6,455 nucleotides of DNA from Methylovirgula sp. (GTDB lineage Bacteria; Pseudomonadota; Alphaproteobacteria; Rhizobiales; Beijerinckiaceae), in contig JANXSV010000265.1 in assembly GCA_025356505.1 (NCBI GenBank), forward strand, positions 1-6,455, read 5' to 3'. The notes under the pieces were generated by a model. It saw only the letters and a program-made list of their open reading frames with translations. It made no database searches and had not been told where the DNA came from. Below, piece by piece: positions 1-6,378 of this stretch. The translations under genes and the position numbers were made by a program. Numbering within the stretch: position 1 is the stretch's first letter; each line of letters opens with the position of its first letter.

Positions 1-584
1 GAAATATTGAGTTTCATCAACAGATCGAAGATCCCTTTCCTTGAGCTACCTTTATCGACGCAAACAAAGGCGAAGGTCACACCTTTGAGGTCTTCAATAC
101 ATGACTCATCAACGTATTTTGCTTGGAGCTCCAAGCCTTTCCTGAAATTCTCGTAACGGCCTTGATAGACCTCGGCTTTGGAGCGATCCAACTCACCATC
201 ATTCAAAAGCCTACCGGAGAACGGAACGCGTTATGAACATGAAAGGGGTCTCTGTCAAAACCCACGATGCGAGCGACTGGGGTCTTGACTATAAAGTCAA
301 GCACATAGGAACCTGTGCCACCAAGACCGACGATAGCCACAACCTCATCCTTGAGGAGTCGTGCAAGGTCGCTAATCTCGGCGCGGCTTGTCAGTGTGTC
401 GGTGAAATTGAAGACAGACTCCTCGCCTTCTGACTTTACGTTACGAAAACTGAGCGGTGTCACACCATCACGCTCCATGGCGGGGCCGCACAAAATCGTA
501 ACGTATCGGTCTATCTTCGCGAAGTGATCGGCATAATAACCCTCTGGTGGCTTATTCGACATTGATCTCTGCACAACAACGTCA
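1..584 (-). pseudogene. E1-like ThiF-family adenylyltransferase with DUF6791-like segment; 5'-truncated, frameshifted, cut by the window edge
   Basis: ThiF/HesA/MoeB proteins bind ATP and adenylate the C-terminus of a ubiquitin-like or sulfur-carrier protein. Read from 584 downward, the frame gives a segment with SNKPPEGYYADHF (about 556-518) and then the nucleotide-binding core: IVGLGGTGS near 331-305, followed by FDRD and HNAFRSP ending at 215. These match the ThiF glycine-rich loop and the D-x-D...N-x-x-R motif. The upstream segment resembles DUF6791, a domain I recall preceding ThiF in some bacterial proteins; that label is from memory. After SP the frame hits a stop at about 203-205. Shifting by one base restores a family-like continuation (RLLNDGELDRSKAEVY..., later FAFVCVDKGSSRKGIFDLL) to base 1. 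Restoring one G (CCGGT to CCGGGT, about 214-216) gives FRSPGRLL, so a single-base deletion is likely. The gene's N-terminus is missing: the homologous frame begins around DVVVQRSMSNK at 583, abutting an IS3 remnant. Met at 560-562 could restart translation, but the frameshift would still break the product. Low GC suggests acquisition. Confidence 0.8.
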
Positions 585-653
585 GCTGCCGACGGAAGGC
601 TCAATTCCGGCTTCTGCCAATCGTTCGGTATATTTGATCGAGATGTATTGGGC
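585..653 (-). mobile_element. IS3-family transposase OrfB fragment (part between second D and final E of the DDE domain)
   Basis: Read from about 653 downward, this short piece encodes QYISIKYTERLAEAGIEPS followed by VGS, a highly characteristic stretch of IS3-family OrfB integrase-type transposases. In intact proteins it follows the second catalytic Asp (HSDRGSQY) and precedes the region with the final Glu. At 584 the match stops abruptly: intact family members continue with another VGD-type segment, whereas here the next bases belong to the ThiF-like gene. The rest of OrfB, including the final Glu, and the IS right end are therefore missing at this junction. The fragment is in a different reading phase from the other OrfB piece at 808-921, so no fused product can be made. 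The call rests on recognising conserved family sequence. Confidence 0.8.
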
Positions 654-816
654 TGATTCAACCGGTCGCCGCAACACCCCAAACTTAGAGGTGTTTATGG
701 TGACGGGAAGACGGAAGTCGGAGCGCTCGACGCTGCAAAAATTATCCTCGCCAGGTCGGCCACCGGTGTGGCAGCGTGAGAACTTGTGCCGGTTCTGGAG
801 AGAGGTGGCGGCGGGC
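654..816 (+). mobile_element. IS30-family insertion sequence fragment (left end and first ~40 codons of transposase)
   Basis: A start codon at 697-699, preceded by GAGGTG at 688-693, opens a frame reading MVTGRRKSERSTLQKL, then SSPGRPPVWQREN and LCRFWREVAAG. This is the characteristic N-terminus of a group of IS30-family transposases, DNA-binding proteins of the cut-and-paste type that are normally several hundred residues long. The homology ends at codon 40 (814-816); beyond it the frame runs antisense through an IS3 fragment as meaningless codons. Bases from about 654 to 696 probably hold the IS left end and leader, beginning near GATTCAACCGGTCG. The opposite end and all catalytic residues are absent, so it is inactive. 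A small inverted repeat (AACACC 673-678, GGTGTT 690-695) precedes the start codon. The fragment sits between two IS3 pieces, pointing to insertion into IS3 followed by deletion. The exact left boundary is uncertain by a few bases. Confidence 0.72.
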
Positions 817-1029
817 GTAGACATCGATGACGAATGCCACATAGAGGAAGTCAGTCCACGTGCTGACATGGGTGAAGTCGGAGACCCACAGCACGTTCGC
901 CGTCGAGGCGCGGAACACCCTGCTGGCAACACGATCAACAGATTCTTGCTTGAATACTTCAGGATACAAACGTCGCGTCGTAATCATAGGACACTCTCCG
1001 TTAGGTTCAAAACCTACCATGGGTGTCCT
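808..1029 (-). mobile_element. IS3-family transposase remnant: OrfA start joined by deletion to OrfB core
   Basis: On the minus strand, ATG at 985-987 (upstream GGAGA at 996-1000) begins MITTRRLYPEVFKQESVDR, which looks like the N-terminus of an IS3-family OrfA, a helix-turn-helix protein. After about 21 codons, near 919-925, the same frame passes straight into OrfB core sequence: FRASTANVLWVSDFTHV, TWTDFLYVAFVID, VYARR. The Asp of VSDFTHV (877-879) corresponds to the first acidic residue of the DDE triad. The helix-turn-helix of OrfA, the frameshift window and the beginning of OrfB are therefore missing, in keeping with an internal deletion of several hundred bases. OrfB homology ends at ARR (808-816), where an IS30 fragment begins. 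An in-frame upstream ATG at 1018-1020 is also possible. The region is dead: most of both proteins is lost. The left IS end is not clearly identifiable; I place it near 1029, where a complex inverted repeat ends. Confidence 0.75.
988..1029. repeat. Nested inverted repeat ahead of the IS3 orfA start
   Basis: Outer arms AGGACAC (988-994) and GTGTCCT (1023-1029) are perfect complements. Inner arms TAGGTT (1002-1007) and AACCTA (1011-1016) flank a 3-base loop. In the minus-strand transcript the structure would end directly at the orfA start codon (985-987), with the likely Shine-Dalgarno GGAGA (996-1000) in the internal loop. It could act as a translational brake on read-through mRNA, or be part of the IS end; neither is shown. 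Confidence 0.5.
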
Positions 1030-1426
1030 CTAAAGCGAGGGAAGATCAATCTGGCTCGTCCGGGTCTTCGCCCCATCAAGCCGGTTAGCGCTGAGCAACG
1101 CAGCGATATTCTGCTGGCGGCGGTGCGCGAGGCCGTCTATCGTCCGCTCGCAAATGGCCAGCTCCGCCGCATTGGTTGACGCGGCCATTTCGGCAGCCGA
1201 CGAGACGTTCGTGCCGCATACGCTCAGCGCCTGGGTGAATTTTGCCTCGCCGCTGAAACAGCCTGAAGTCCAGGACATAATCAAACACACCAAACATCTC
1301 GTCGGGAATATCCATAATCCGCCGATGCGCCCCGCCCCTCTTCAGTTCTCCGCGCTTAATCCCTGACCGGCACAATTTCACATCGGCGAGGCCTTGTTCT
1401 GGCGTTAAAAATGAACCTTCCTATCC
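1030..1426. other. Stretch with no recognisable gene between the IS remnants and the binding-protein pseudogene
   Basis: Open frames exist on both strands (for example 1154-1366 plus, 1030-1293 minus, 1085-1381 minus), but none shows a family motif, a convincing ribosome-binding site or consistency across a frame. The sequence is GC-rich like the surrounding chromosome rather than like the E1-like fragment. It may be a heavily decayed coding region or the former upstream region of the binding-protein gene. I see no tRNA, no array of direct repeats and no hairpin followed by a T-run. Confidence 0.5.
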
Positions 1427-2460
1427 ATGTCATCTGTATCCGCAAGTCTTAGAAACATGCCCATTGCAGGTCTCGGTCCTCATGGGGAACGCGTCGTTCC
1501 CCCAGCCTTGCTCAAATGGTGGGACGAGGACACAGCCAGGGCACGCGAAGCGCCGTTCACCATTGCGATTGTCCTGCACACGACGACCGGTGATTGGGCC
1601 AAGCAGCAACTTGCGGACTGGTGGCCACATTCGGCTATTGTGCAGCCGCTGTCATCGAAGTTGTCGATTGCAATTTCGATACTGCGGCTCAAATCGAGGC
1701 GCTGAACAGGCTGGTTGCCGAGCAGCCCGACGCGATCATTTCGATCCCCATCGGCAACAAAGATGTGGCAGAGGCGCATCGGCAAATTCAGAAAGCAGGA
1801 ATCAAGCTCATTCTGATCGACAATGCCCCGACCGGTCTGCTGCCGGGGCAGGATTACGTCACAGTGATTTCCGCGGACAATTTCGGTCTGGGTCAAATGG
1901 GAGCTGAATTGCTTAGTCCGCATGTTCAGCAGGGAGGAACCATCGGCCTTCTTTCCTATGGCGTGGATTTCTTTGCCACCAATCAACGCGATATTGCCTT
2001 TCGCAAATGGATGGAAGCTAAAGGTCCCGATCTTGTTGTCAAACAGGCAAAATTTCTGGACGTAAAATCGGTTGCTGCTGGGACAGAACGGCTTGTAGAA
2101 TCCAACCCCGAATTAACGGGCATGTTTTTCGTCTGGGGCGAACCGGCCATGCAGGCCGTCGAGGCGCTGCGCCGAAAATCTCTTTTCATCCGCGTGACCA
2201 CAATCGATCTGGGCAACGACGTTGCCATAGACATGGCTGGCAGCGGACTGATCAAGGGAATTGGGGCACACAGCAGCCCTATACTTTGGGCGTGTCTCTG
2301 GCCAACGCCACGGTTCTGTCTCTGCTGGGCCGCGACCTGCCGCCATGGATCGCCCTGCCCGGCCTTGCCGTAACACCGAAAAATGTTGTCGAGACTTATC
2401 AGACGGTCTGGCACAGCCCTGTACCGCCGAAGCTGGTCAAGGCATGGCGTAAGTCTAATC
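1427..2460 (+). pseudogene. RbsB-like (Peripla_BP_4) sugar ABC transporter substrate-binding protein, broken by two frameshifts
   Basis: Three consecutive frames join into one protein of the ribose/galactose-type periplasmic binding family, which captures sugars for ABC importers. Frame one (from ATG 1427) gives IAGLGPHGERVVPP and then the first beta-strand FTIAIVLHTTTGDWAKQQLA. Near 1613-1617 one G appears lost (GCGGAC for GCGGGAC), and the protein continues in the next frame with GLVATFGYCAAAVIEVVDC, DAIISIPIGN, GIKLILIDNAPTGLLPG, SADNFGLGQMGAELL and VTTIDLGNDVAIDM to IKGIGA. At 2267-2272 a CA unit appears duplicated (CACACA for CACA); removing it restores QQPYTLGVSLANATVLSLL, LPPWIALPGLAVTP and VWHSPVPPKLVKAW. 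Hinge and ligand-site regions look intact, so decay seems recent. No stop follows where homologues would end (about 2450-2470); the frame runs on to 2702, antisense to the oxidoreductase gene. The N-terminus has about 40 residues before the fold and no visible signal peptide. Start could be 1427 or 1457; neither has a clear ribosome-binding site. No permease or ATPase partner lies next to it on this strand. Confidence 0.82.
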
Positions 2461-2505
2461 ATCACAACAAGTCGCTACATCGAAAAAGAAGGCGTGATGG
2501 CAGAA

Positions 2506-3507
2506 TTAGAGTCGGATTTCTCTGCCTTCTCGTGCCGATTGCGCGAAGGCGTCGATCACGCGCATATTGTTCAGCGAATCTGAAGGCGGCAACGGTACGG
2601 GTTTTCCGTTCAGAACAGCATCAGCAAAGGCCTCGACGATCAACTGATAATGATCGACATCGAGAAGGATCTCTTCCGAACGATGGCCATCTTTGTCCAT
2701 GATAACGATCACAGCCTCGCCTGTTCGCGTGCCAAGACCGAGAATAAGCGCACGCGGCACTTCGATCACGCCCTTGCGGCCGATGATACGACACATGCCA
2801 TTGGCCCAGCCTTCAAACGAGCAACTGACAAGTGCGGTGCGCCCTGCGGAAAATTCCAGCACGGCAGAGGCCGCAGTATCGACGCCGGAAACCGGATCGA
2901 TTTTCCACCAGGCCCGTACCGCGCGCGGCTCTTCGCCAAACAGCATGCGCGCAGAACTGACGATATAACAACCCATATCCAGCAGTGCGCCGCCGCCAAG
3001 CTCAGGCTTCATCCGGATATTGGCGTAGTCTGGCGGCGACATCAGGTCGACCGAGAGATGCGTATGCACCTCGACAATGTCGCCGATAATGCCGCTCTCC
3101 AGCAAGTCGCGCACGCGCTGATGCTGCGGATGAAAGCGATACATGAAGCTTTCCATCAAGGGGACATTGTGTTTGACGAAGGCCTCAACAATCCGACTGG
3201 CCTCGGCAAGGTTCAAAGCCAGCGGCTTTTCAAGCAAGACCGCCTTTCCAGCCTCGGCGCAGCGGATAGCCCATTCCACATGCATGGAATTGGGCAGCGG
3301 GATATAAATGGCGTCGACCTCCGGATCAGCCAGCATGGCCTCATAGGTCATGAGTCGCGCTTCGCCATGTTTCGCCAATTTGTCCGGGCTGCGCGACGCC
3401 AGTGCCACGACCCGCCCGTTCGAACTCTTGTCGATCCCGGGCATGATCGCATCACGCGCAATCCATGACGACGCGCCCAAAATCCCCCAGCGCAACCTTG
3501 CTTCCAT
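2506..3507 (-). CDS. Gfo/Idh/MocA-family NAD(P)-dependent oxidoreductase
   Basis: This 333-residue protein is full length for the family, which oxidises or reduces sugars, inositols and their derivatives with NAD(P) in the cytoplasm. The N-terminal Rossmann domain (about 1-120) carries GILGAS at 8-13 for dinucleotide binding, a PLPNSMH loop near 70-76 and the EKP motif at 93-95, whose Lys94 is the expected catalytic lysine. ESFMYRFHPQ follows at 119-128. The C-terminal alpha/beta domain contains GGGALLDMGCY at 171-181, giving the Asp177/Tyr181 pair in D-x-G-x-Y form, as in glucose-fructose-oxidoreductase-like and xylose/dihydrodiol-dehydrogenase-like members, rather than the D-x-G-x-H form of inositol dehydrogenases. 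The start at 3505-3507 is supported by AAGGGAG about 7-8 bases upstream. It lies 18 bases after the transporter ATPase and is the last gene of the operon in this window, so it probably acts on the imported sugar. Substrate and cofactor preference are not determinable here. Confidence 0.92.
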   Translation of the reverse strand: MEARLRWGILGASSWIARDAIMPGIDKSSNGRVVALASRSPDKLAKHGEARLMTYEAMLADPEVDAIYIPLPNSMHVEWAIRCAEAGKAVLLEKPLALNLAEASRIVEAFVKHNVPLMESFMYRFHPQHQRVRDLLESGIIGDIVEVHTHLSVDLMSPPDYANIRMKPELGGGALLDMGCYIVSSARMLFGEEPRAVRAWWKIDPVSGVDTAASAVLEFSAGRTALVSCSFEGWANGMCRIIGRKGVIEVPRALILGLGTRTGEAVIVIMDKDGHRSEEILLDVDHYQLIVEAFADAVLNGKPVPLPPSDSLNNMRVIDAFAQSAREGREIRL

Positions 3508-3525
3508 GCCTGATCTCCCTTCGAA

Positions 3526-4590
3526 CTAGCGCAGCGCAACGCCGGTGGCGGCATCGAACAGGTGAATCGCCTCAGGTTTCGGCGCCAGTTTGATCACATC
3601 GTCGGGGCGCACGTTGAGGCGCTCGTGAAATACAGCGGTGACAGGCTGCCCGGCAAACTGGCAGATGATCTGCATTTCAGCCCCGGTCGGCTCAACCACG
3701 ATGACCTGGCTGGCAAGACCGTTCTGCGCATCCAGAACAAAATGTTCTGGCCTGATGCCAAGTGTCACGGTGCGGCCATGCACCTCGCGCGGAGTGTCTT
3801 TAAGCGCGATCTCCGCACCCGTTTCAGCGACGAAGGTCTGGCCCGAAGCATCCACGTGCCCTTTAATGAAATTCATCGCAGGCGAGCCGATGAAGCCAGC
3901 AACAAACTGGTTGGCCGGGCGGTCATACAGCTCCAACGGCGAGCCGATCTGCTCGACAATGCCGTCATGCAACACCACGATGCGGTCGGCCATTGTCATC
4001 GCCTCGATCTGGTCATGCGTGACATAGACGGTCGTTGTGCGCAGGCGTTGGTGGAGTTCCTTGATTTCGGTGCGCATCTGCACGCGCAGCTTGGCGTCGA
4101 GGTTGGAAAGCGGCTCGTCAAACAGGAAAACCTGCGGATCGCGCACGATGGCCCTTCCCATGGCGACGCGCTGGCGCTGGCCGCCGGACAATTGGCCGGG
4201 ACGGCGGTCGAGCAGCTTGTCCAGCCCGAGAATTTTCGAGGCGCGCTCGGTGCGGCGGTTGATTTCCTCCTGTGGCACATTCTTCAACCGTAGCGAGAAA
4301 CTCATGTTTTCCGCCACCGTCATATGTGGATAAAGCGCATAATTCTGGAACACCATGGCAATATCGCGTGATTTTGCCGGCAGGCCGCTGACATCGCGAC
4401 TTCCAATGGTGATCTTGCCGGAATTGAGCATTTCCAACCCGGCAATCATGCGCAGGAGCGTTGACTTGCCACAACCGGATGGGCCGACCAGCACGACAAA
4501 TTCGCCGTCGGCCACGTCGATGCTGACATTGCGCACGACTGGCACCACGCCGTAGGATTTGACGACATTTTGAATTCCAAGCGAAGCCAT
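3526..4590 (-). CDS. Sugar ABC transporter ATP-binding protein (MalK/UgpC family)
   Basis: The 354-residue length is typical of MalK/UgpC/MsmK ATPases, which form a cytoplasmic homodimer powering a carbohydrate importer. All nucleotide-binding elements are visible in order: Walker A GPSGCGKST at 36-44, Q-loop Gln82 in VFQNYALYPHMTV, signature LSGGQ at 134-138, Walker B VFLFDEP at 154-160, D-loop SNLD at 162-165 and switch His192 in VTHDQIEAMT. Residues from about 235 to the end form the regulatory TOBE/OB-like extension (GFIGSPAMNF, then LGIRPEHF), as in CUT1 ATPases. The start at 4588-4590 has GAGGAAA about 8 bases upstream. It follows the second permease by 17 bases and precedes the oxidoreductase by 18, so it belongs to the same transcript. 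ATPases of this family can serve several transporters. Nothing looks damaged. Confidence 0.96.
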   Translation of the reverse strand: MASLGIQNVVKSYGVVPVVRNVSIDVADGEFVVLVGPSGCGKSTLLRMIAGLEMLNSGKITIGSRDVSGLPAKSRDIAMVFQNYALYPHMTVAENMSFSLRLKNVPQEEINRRTERASKILGLDKLLDRRPGQLSGGQRQRVAMGRAIVRDPQVFLFDEPLSNLDAKLRVQMRTEIKELHQRLRTTTVYVTHDQIEAMTMADRIVVLHDGIVEQIGSPLELYDRPANQFVAGFIGSPAMNFIKGHVDASGQTFVAETGAEIALKDTPREVHGRTVTLGIRPEHFVLDAQNGLASQVIVVEPTGAEMQIICQFAGQPVTAVFHERLNVRPDDVIKLAPKPEAIHLFDAATGVALR

Positions 4591-4607
4591 TAGCGTTTCC
4601 TCAAAGA

Positions 4608-5438
4608 CTATTTCACGGCGCCGAAGGTCAGACCTTCAATCACGCGGCGGCGCAGCAGAAGCGCAATGAGCAAGATGGGCGCAACCGTTACTGTTGCAGC
4701 GGCGGTCAGCGTGCCCCATTGCGTGCCATACATGCTGGTAAATTCGCTGATGCCGACCGGCGCGGTCTTTATGGCCGAACGGCTCAGCGTTAGGGCAAAG
4801 AGAAATTCGTTCCAGGCCAGCATGCCCGCGAGCAGGCTCGCAGACACAATGCTTGGCGTAAGCAGTGGCAGAACAATATGCCAGATGATCTGGCCGCGCG
4901 AGGCGCCATCGACCATCGCTGCTTCTTCGATCTCGAAGGGAATCTGCTTGATCGCCGAACGCAACATCCAGATCATCATCGGCAGGCCGAAAGCGGCATA
5001 AGGGACGACCAGCACAGGCCACGTATCGGTCAAGCCAAGCCGCGAGGCGATGACAAAAACCGGAATAACAGAAACCGCGGGCGGAAACATGATGGTAGAC
5101 AGAATCCAGTTGGCTGTCGCTTGCCGCCCGGCGAATTTCACCCGCGCCAGAGCATAGGCCGCCGGAACAGCTGCTGCCAGCCCCAGCAGTGTCGAGGAAA
5201 GAGTGACAATGATCGTATGATTCAATAACACACCGAACACCTGGCTCGTATATGTGTTGCCCGAGAGGACATCGCGGTAATTCTGCAATGTCGGCATGAA
5301 ATCCCAGATGGGCGGCAAAGCCTGCGCCAGTTCCGCGGGCTTGAACGAGGTCAGCAGCACCCAAAGGATCGGGAACATCACGATGACGAGCGCCAGCCAT
5401 AAAACGACGCGGGTGATGAGTTTTCCAAGCCAGCTCAT
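4608..5438 (-). CDS. Carbohydrate ABC transporter permease (MalG-type, CUT1)
   Basis: This 276-residue inner-membrane protein has the size and layout of MalG-type permeases. Hydrophobic segments lie near 11-32, 73-97, 110-131, 138-158, 193-213 and 244-264, giving six predicted membrane spans. The cytoplasmic EAA loop that docks the ATPase is clear at 172-191: EAAMVDGASRGQIIWHIVLP. The C-terminus RRRVIEGLTFGAVK is the usual family ending. Translation starts at 5436-5438, one base after the stop of the first permease. A GGAAG sits about 6 bases upstream inside the preceding gene, so translational coupling is likely. Together with the neighbouring MalF-type protein it would form the heterodimeric pore. 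No sign of damage or unusual composition. Confidence 0.95.
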   Translation of the reverse strand: MSWLGKLITRVVLWLALVIVMFPILWVLLTSFKPAELAQALPPIWDFMPTLQNYRDVLSGNTYTSQVFGVLLNHTIIVTLSSTLLGLAAAVPAAYALARVKFAGRQATANWILSTIMFPPAVSVIPVFVIASRLGLTDTWPVLVVPYAAFGLPMMIWMLRSAIKQIPFEIEEAAMVDGASRGQIIWHIVLPLLTPSIVSASLLAGMLAWNEFLFALTLSRSAIKTAPVGISEFTSMYGTQWGTLTAAATVTVAPILLIALLLRRRVIEGLTFGAVK

Positions 5439-5439
5439 G

Positions 5440-6378
5440 TCATTCTTCCATAATGTCAGTGCTGCGGCCGAGAATGGCGAGCAATTGTTTGGTGATCAGT
5501 GACAGAATCAGCAGAAAGACGATGCCCAAAGCCGACGCTGCCCCGACATCGAAATTCTGCAAGGCAATCCGGTAGATATCGAGATTGATCACTTCTGTAG
5601 AAGAGCCCGGCCCGCCATTGGTCAAAACGAAAATGCTGCCGAAGGTCTTGAAGGCCTCAATTGTGCGCAAAACGAAGGCAATTGCAATGAAGGGCCGCAA
5701 AAACGGCAGGGTAATATGCCAGAACAAGCGGATCGGCCCCGCACCATCGATCATTGCCGCTTCCTTCGGCTCTGCAGGCACGCCGCTCAGGCCCGCAAGC
5801 AGGATCAGGGCGACGAATGGCGTCCATTGCCAGACATCCAGCGCAATCACCGCCACCCAGGCCGTGAAGGGTTGCCCCAGCCAGTCAATCGGATCGGAAA
5901 TGATGCCCCAGAGCTGCAAATAATAGTCAACCCAGCCGTAGGCCGGATCCAGCAGCACGCGAAACACAAGTGCCGAAACCACCGGCGCAACGCCAAGCGG
6001 GAGAATGAACAAAGCCGCGAGAAGATTGGTCTCCGGAAACTTGCGGTTGAGCAGCAGCGCCAGCCCGAGCCCGAGCCCCAGTTCCAGCACTACCGATATG
6101 GCAACAAACTGGAAGGTCGCCACCGCGCCCGACCAGTTCTCGGGGCTCGAGAACACCCTGATATAATTCTGCAAGCCGACAAAACCGGAGCCGGGGCCAA
6201 GCAGATTCTCATGGCGGAAGCTGACATAGAACAAGTAAATCGCCGGAGCCACCGACATGATCAGCAGGATCGTCATGGCAGGCGACAGCATGGACCAGCC
6301 AAACCGCGCCTGTTCTTTAGACGAAGAGCGGCTGGTAAGCCGCTCTTCCGCTTCGAGTGGTGAAGCTGCGGTTGTCAT
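5440..6378 (-). CDS. Carbohydrate ABC transporter permease (MalF-type, CUT1)
   Basis: The 312-residue protein begins with a polar cytoplasmic tail of about 28 residues, then membrane segments near 30-53, 88-110, 120-142, 170-195, 228-248 and 280-303. The EAA loop lies at 206-225 (EAAMIDGAGPIRLFWHITLP) and the family-typical LTNGGPGSSTEVI follows at 252-264. This is the compact six-span form of MalF-type permeases, lacking the large periplasmic loop of E. coli MalF. Its start codon (6376-6378) overlaps the stop of the binding-protein gene in an ATGA arrangement. No strong ribosome-binding site precedes it, so translation probably depends on reinitiation from the upstream gene. It pairs with the MalG-type permease encoded one base downstream. 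Confidence 0.95.
   Translation of the reverse strand: MTTAASPLEAEERLTSRSSSKEQARFGWSMLSPAMTILLIMSVAPAIYLFYVSFRHENLLGPGSGFVGLQNYIRVFSSPENWSGAVATFQFVAISVVLELGLGLGLALLLNRKFPETNLLAALFILPLGVAPVVSALVFRVLLDPAYGWVDYYLQLWGIISDPIDWLGQPFTAWVAVIALDVWQWTPFVALILLAGLSGVPAEPKEAAMIDGAGPIRLFWHITLPFLRPFIAIAFVLRTIEAFKTFGSIFVLTNGGPGSSTEVINLDIYRIALQNFDVGAASALGIVFLLILSLITKQLLAILGRSTDIMEE

Noticed and set aside
203..682. A 159-codon minus-strand frame as an intact gene starting at 682
   Set aside because: Its first ~33 codons lie in IS3/IS30 DNA in the wrong phase, and its end is a frameshift stop; only 584 downward is the ThiF-like gene.
673..695. AACACC/GGTGTT inverted repeat as a terminator
   Set aside because: It lies just before the IS30 start codon, has an 11-base loop and no following T-run; it is more likely part of the IS leader.
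547..1179. A 210-codon plus-strand frame spanning the IS region
   Set aside because: Only codons from 697 to 816 match a protein family (IS30 N-terminus). The rest reads antisense through IS3 OrfB/OrfA and unrelated sequence, so it is a chimera by chance.
1030..1381. Minus- and plus-strand frames of 70-98 codons in the region left of the binding-protein pseudogene
   Set aside because: No recognisable motifs, no good ribosome-binding sites and overlapping on both strands; typical chance frames in GC-rich DNA.
1480..1986. A 168-codon minus-strand frame opposite the binding-protein pseudogene
   Set aside because: It is the antisense shadow of a clear binding-protein coding sequence and shows no family features.
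2650..3468. A 272-codon plus-strand frame opposite the oxidoreductase
   Set aside because: The minus strand carries all Gfo/Idh/MocA motifs with a good ribosome-binding site; the plus-strand frame is its shadow.
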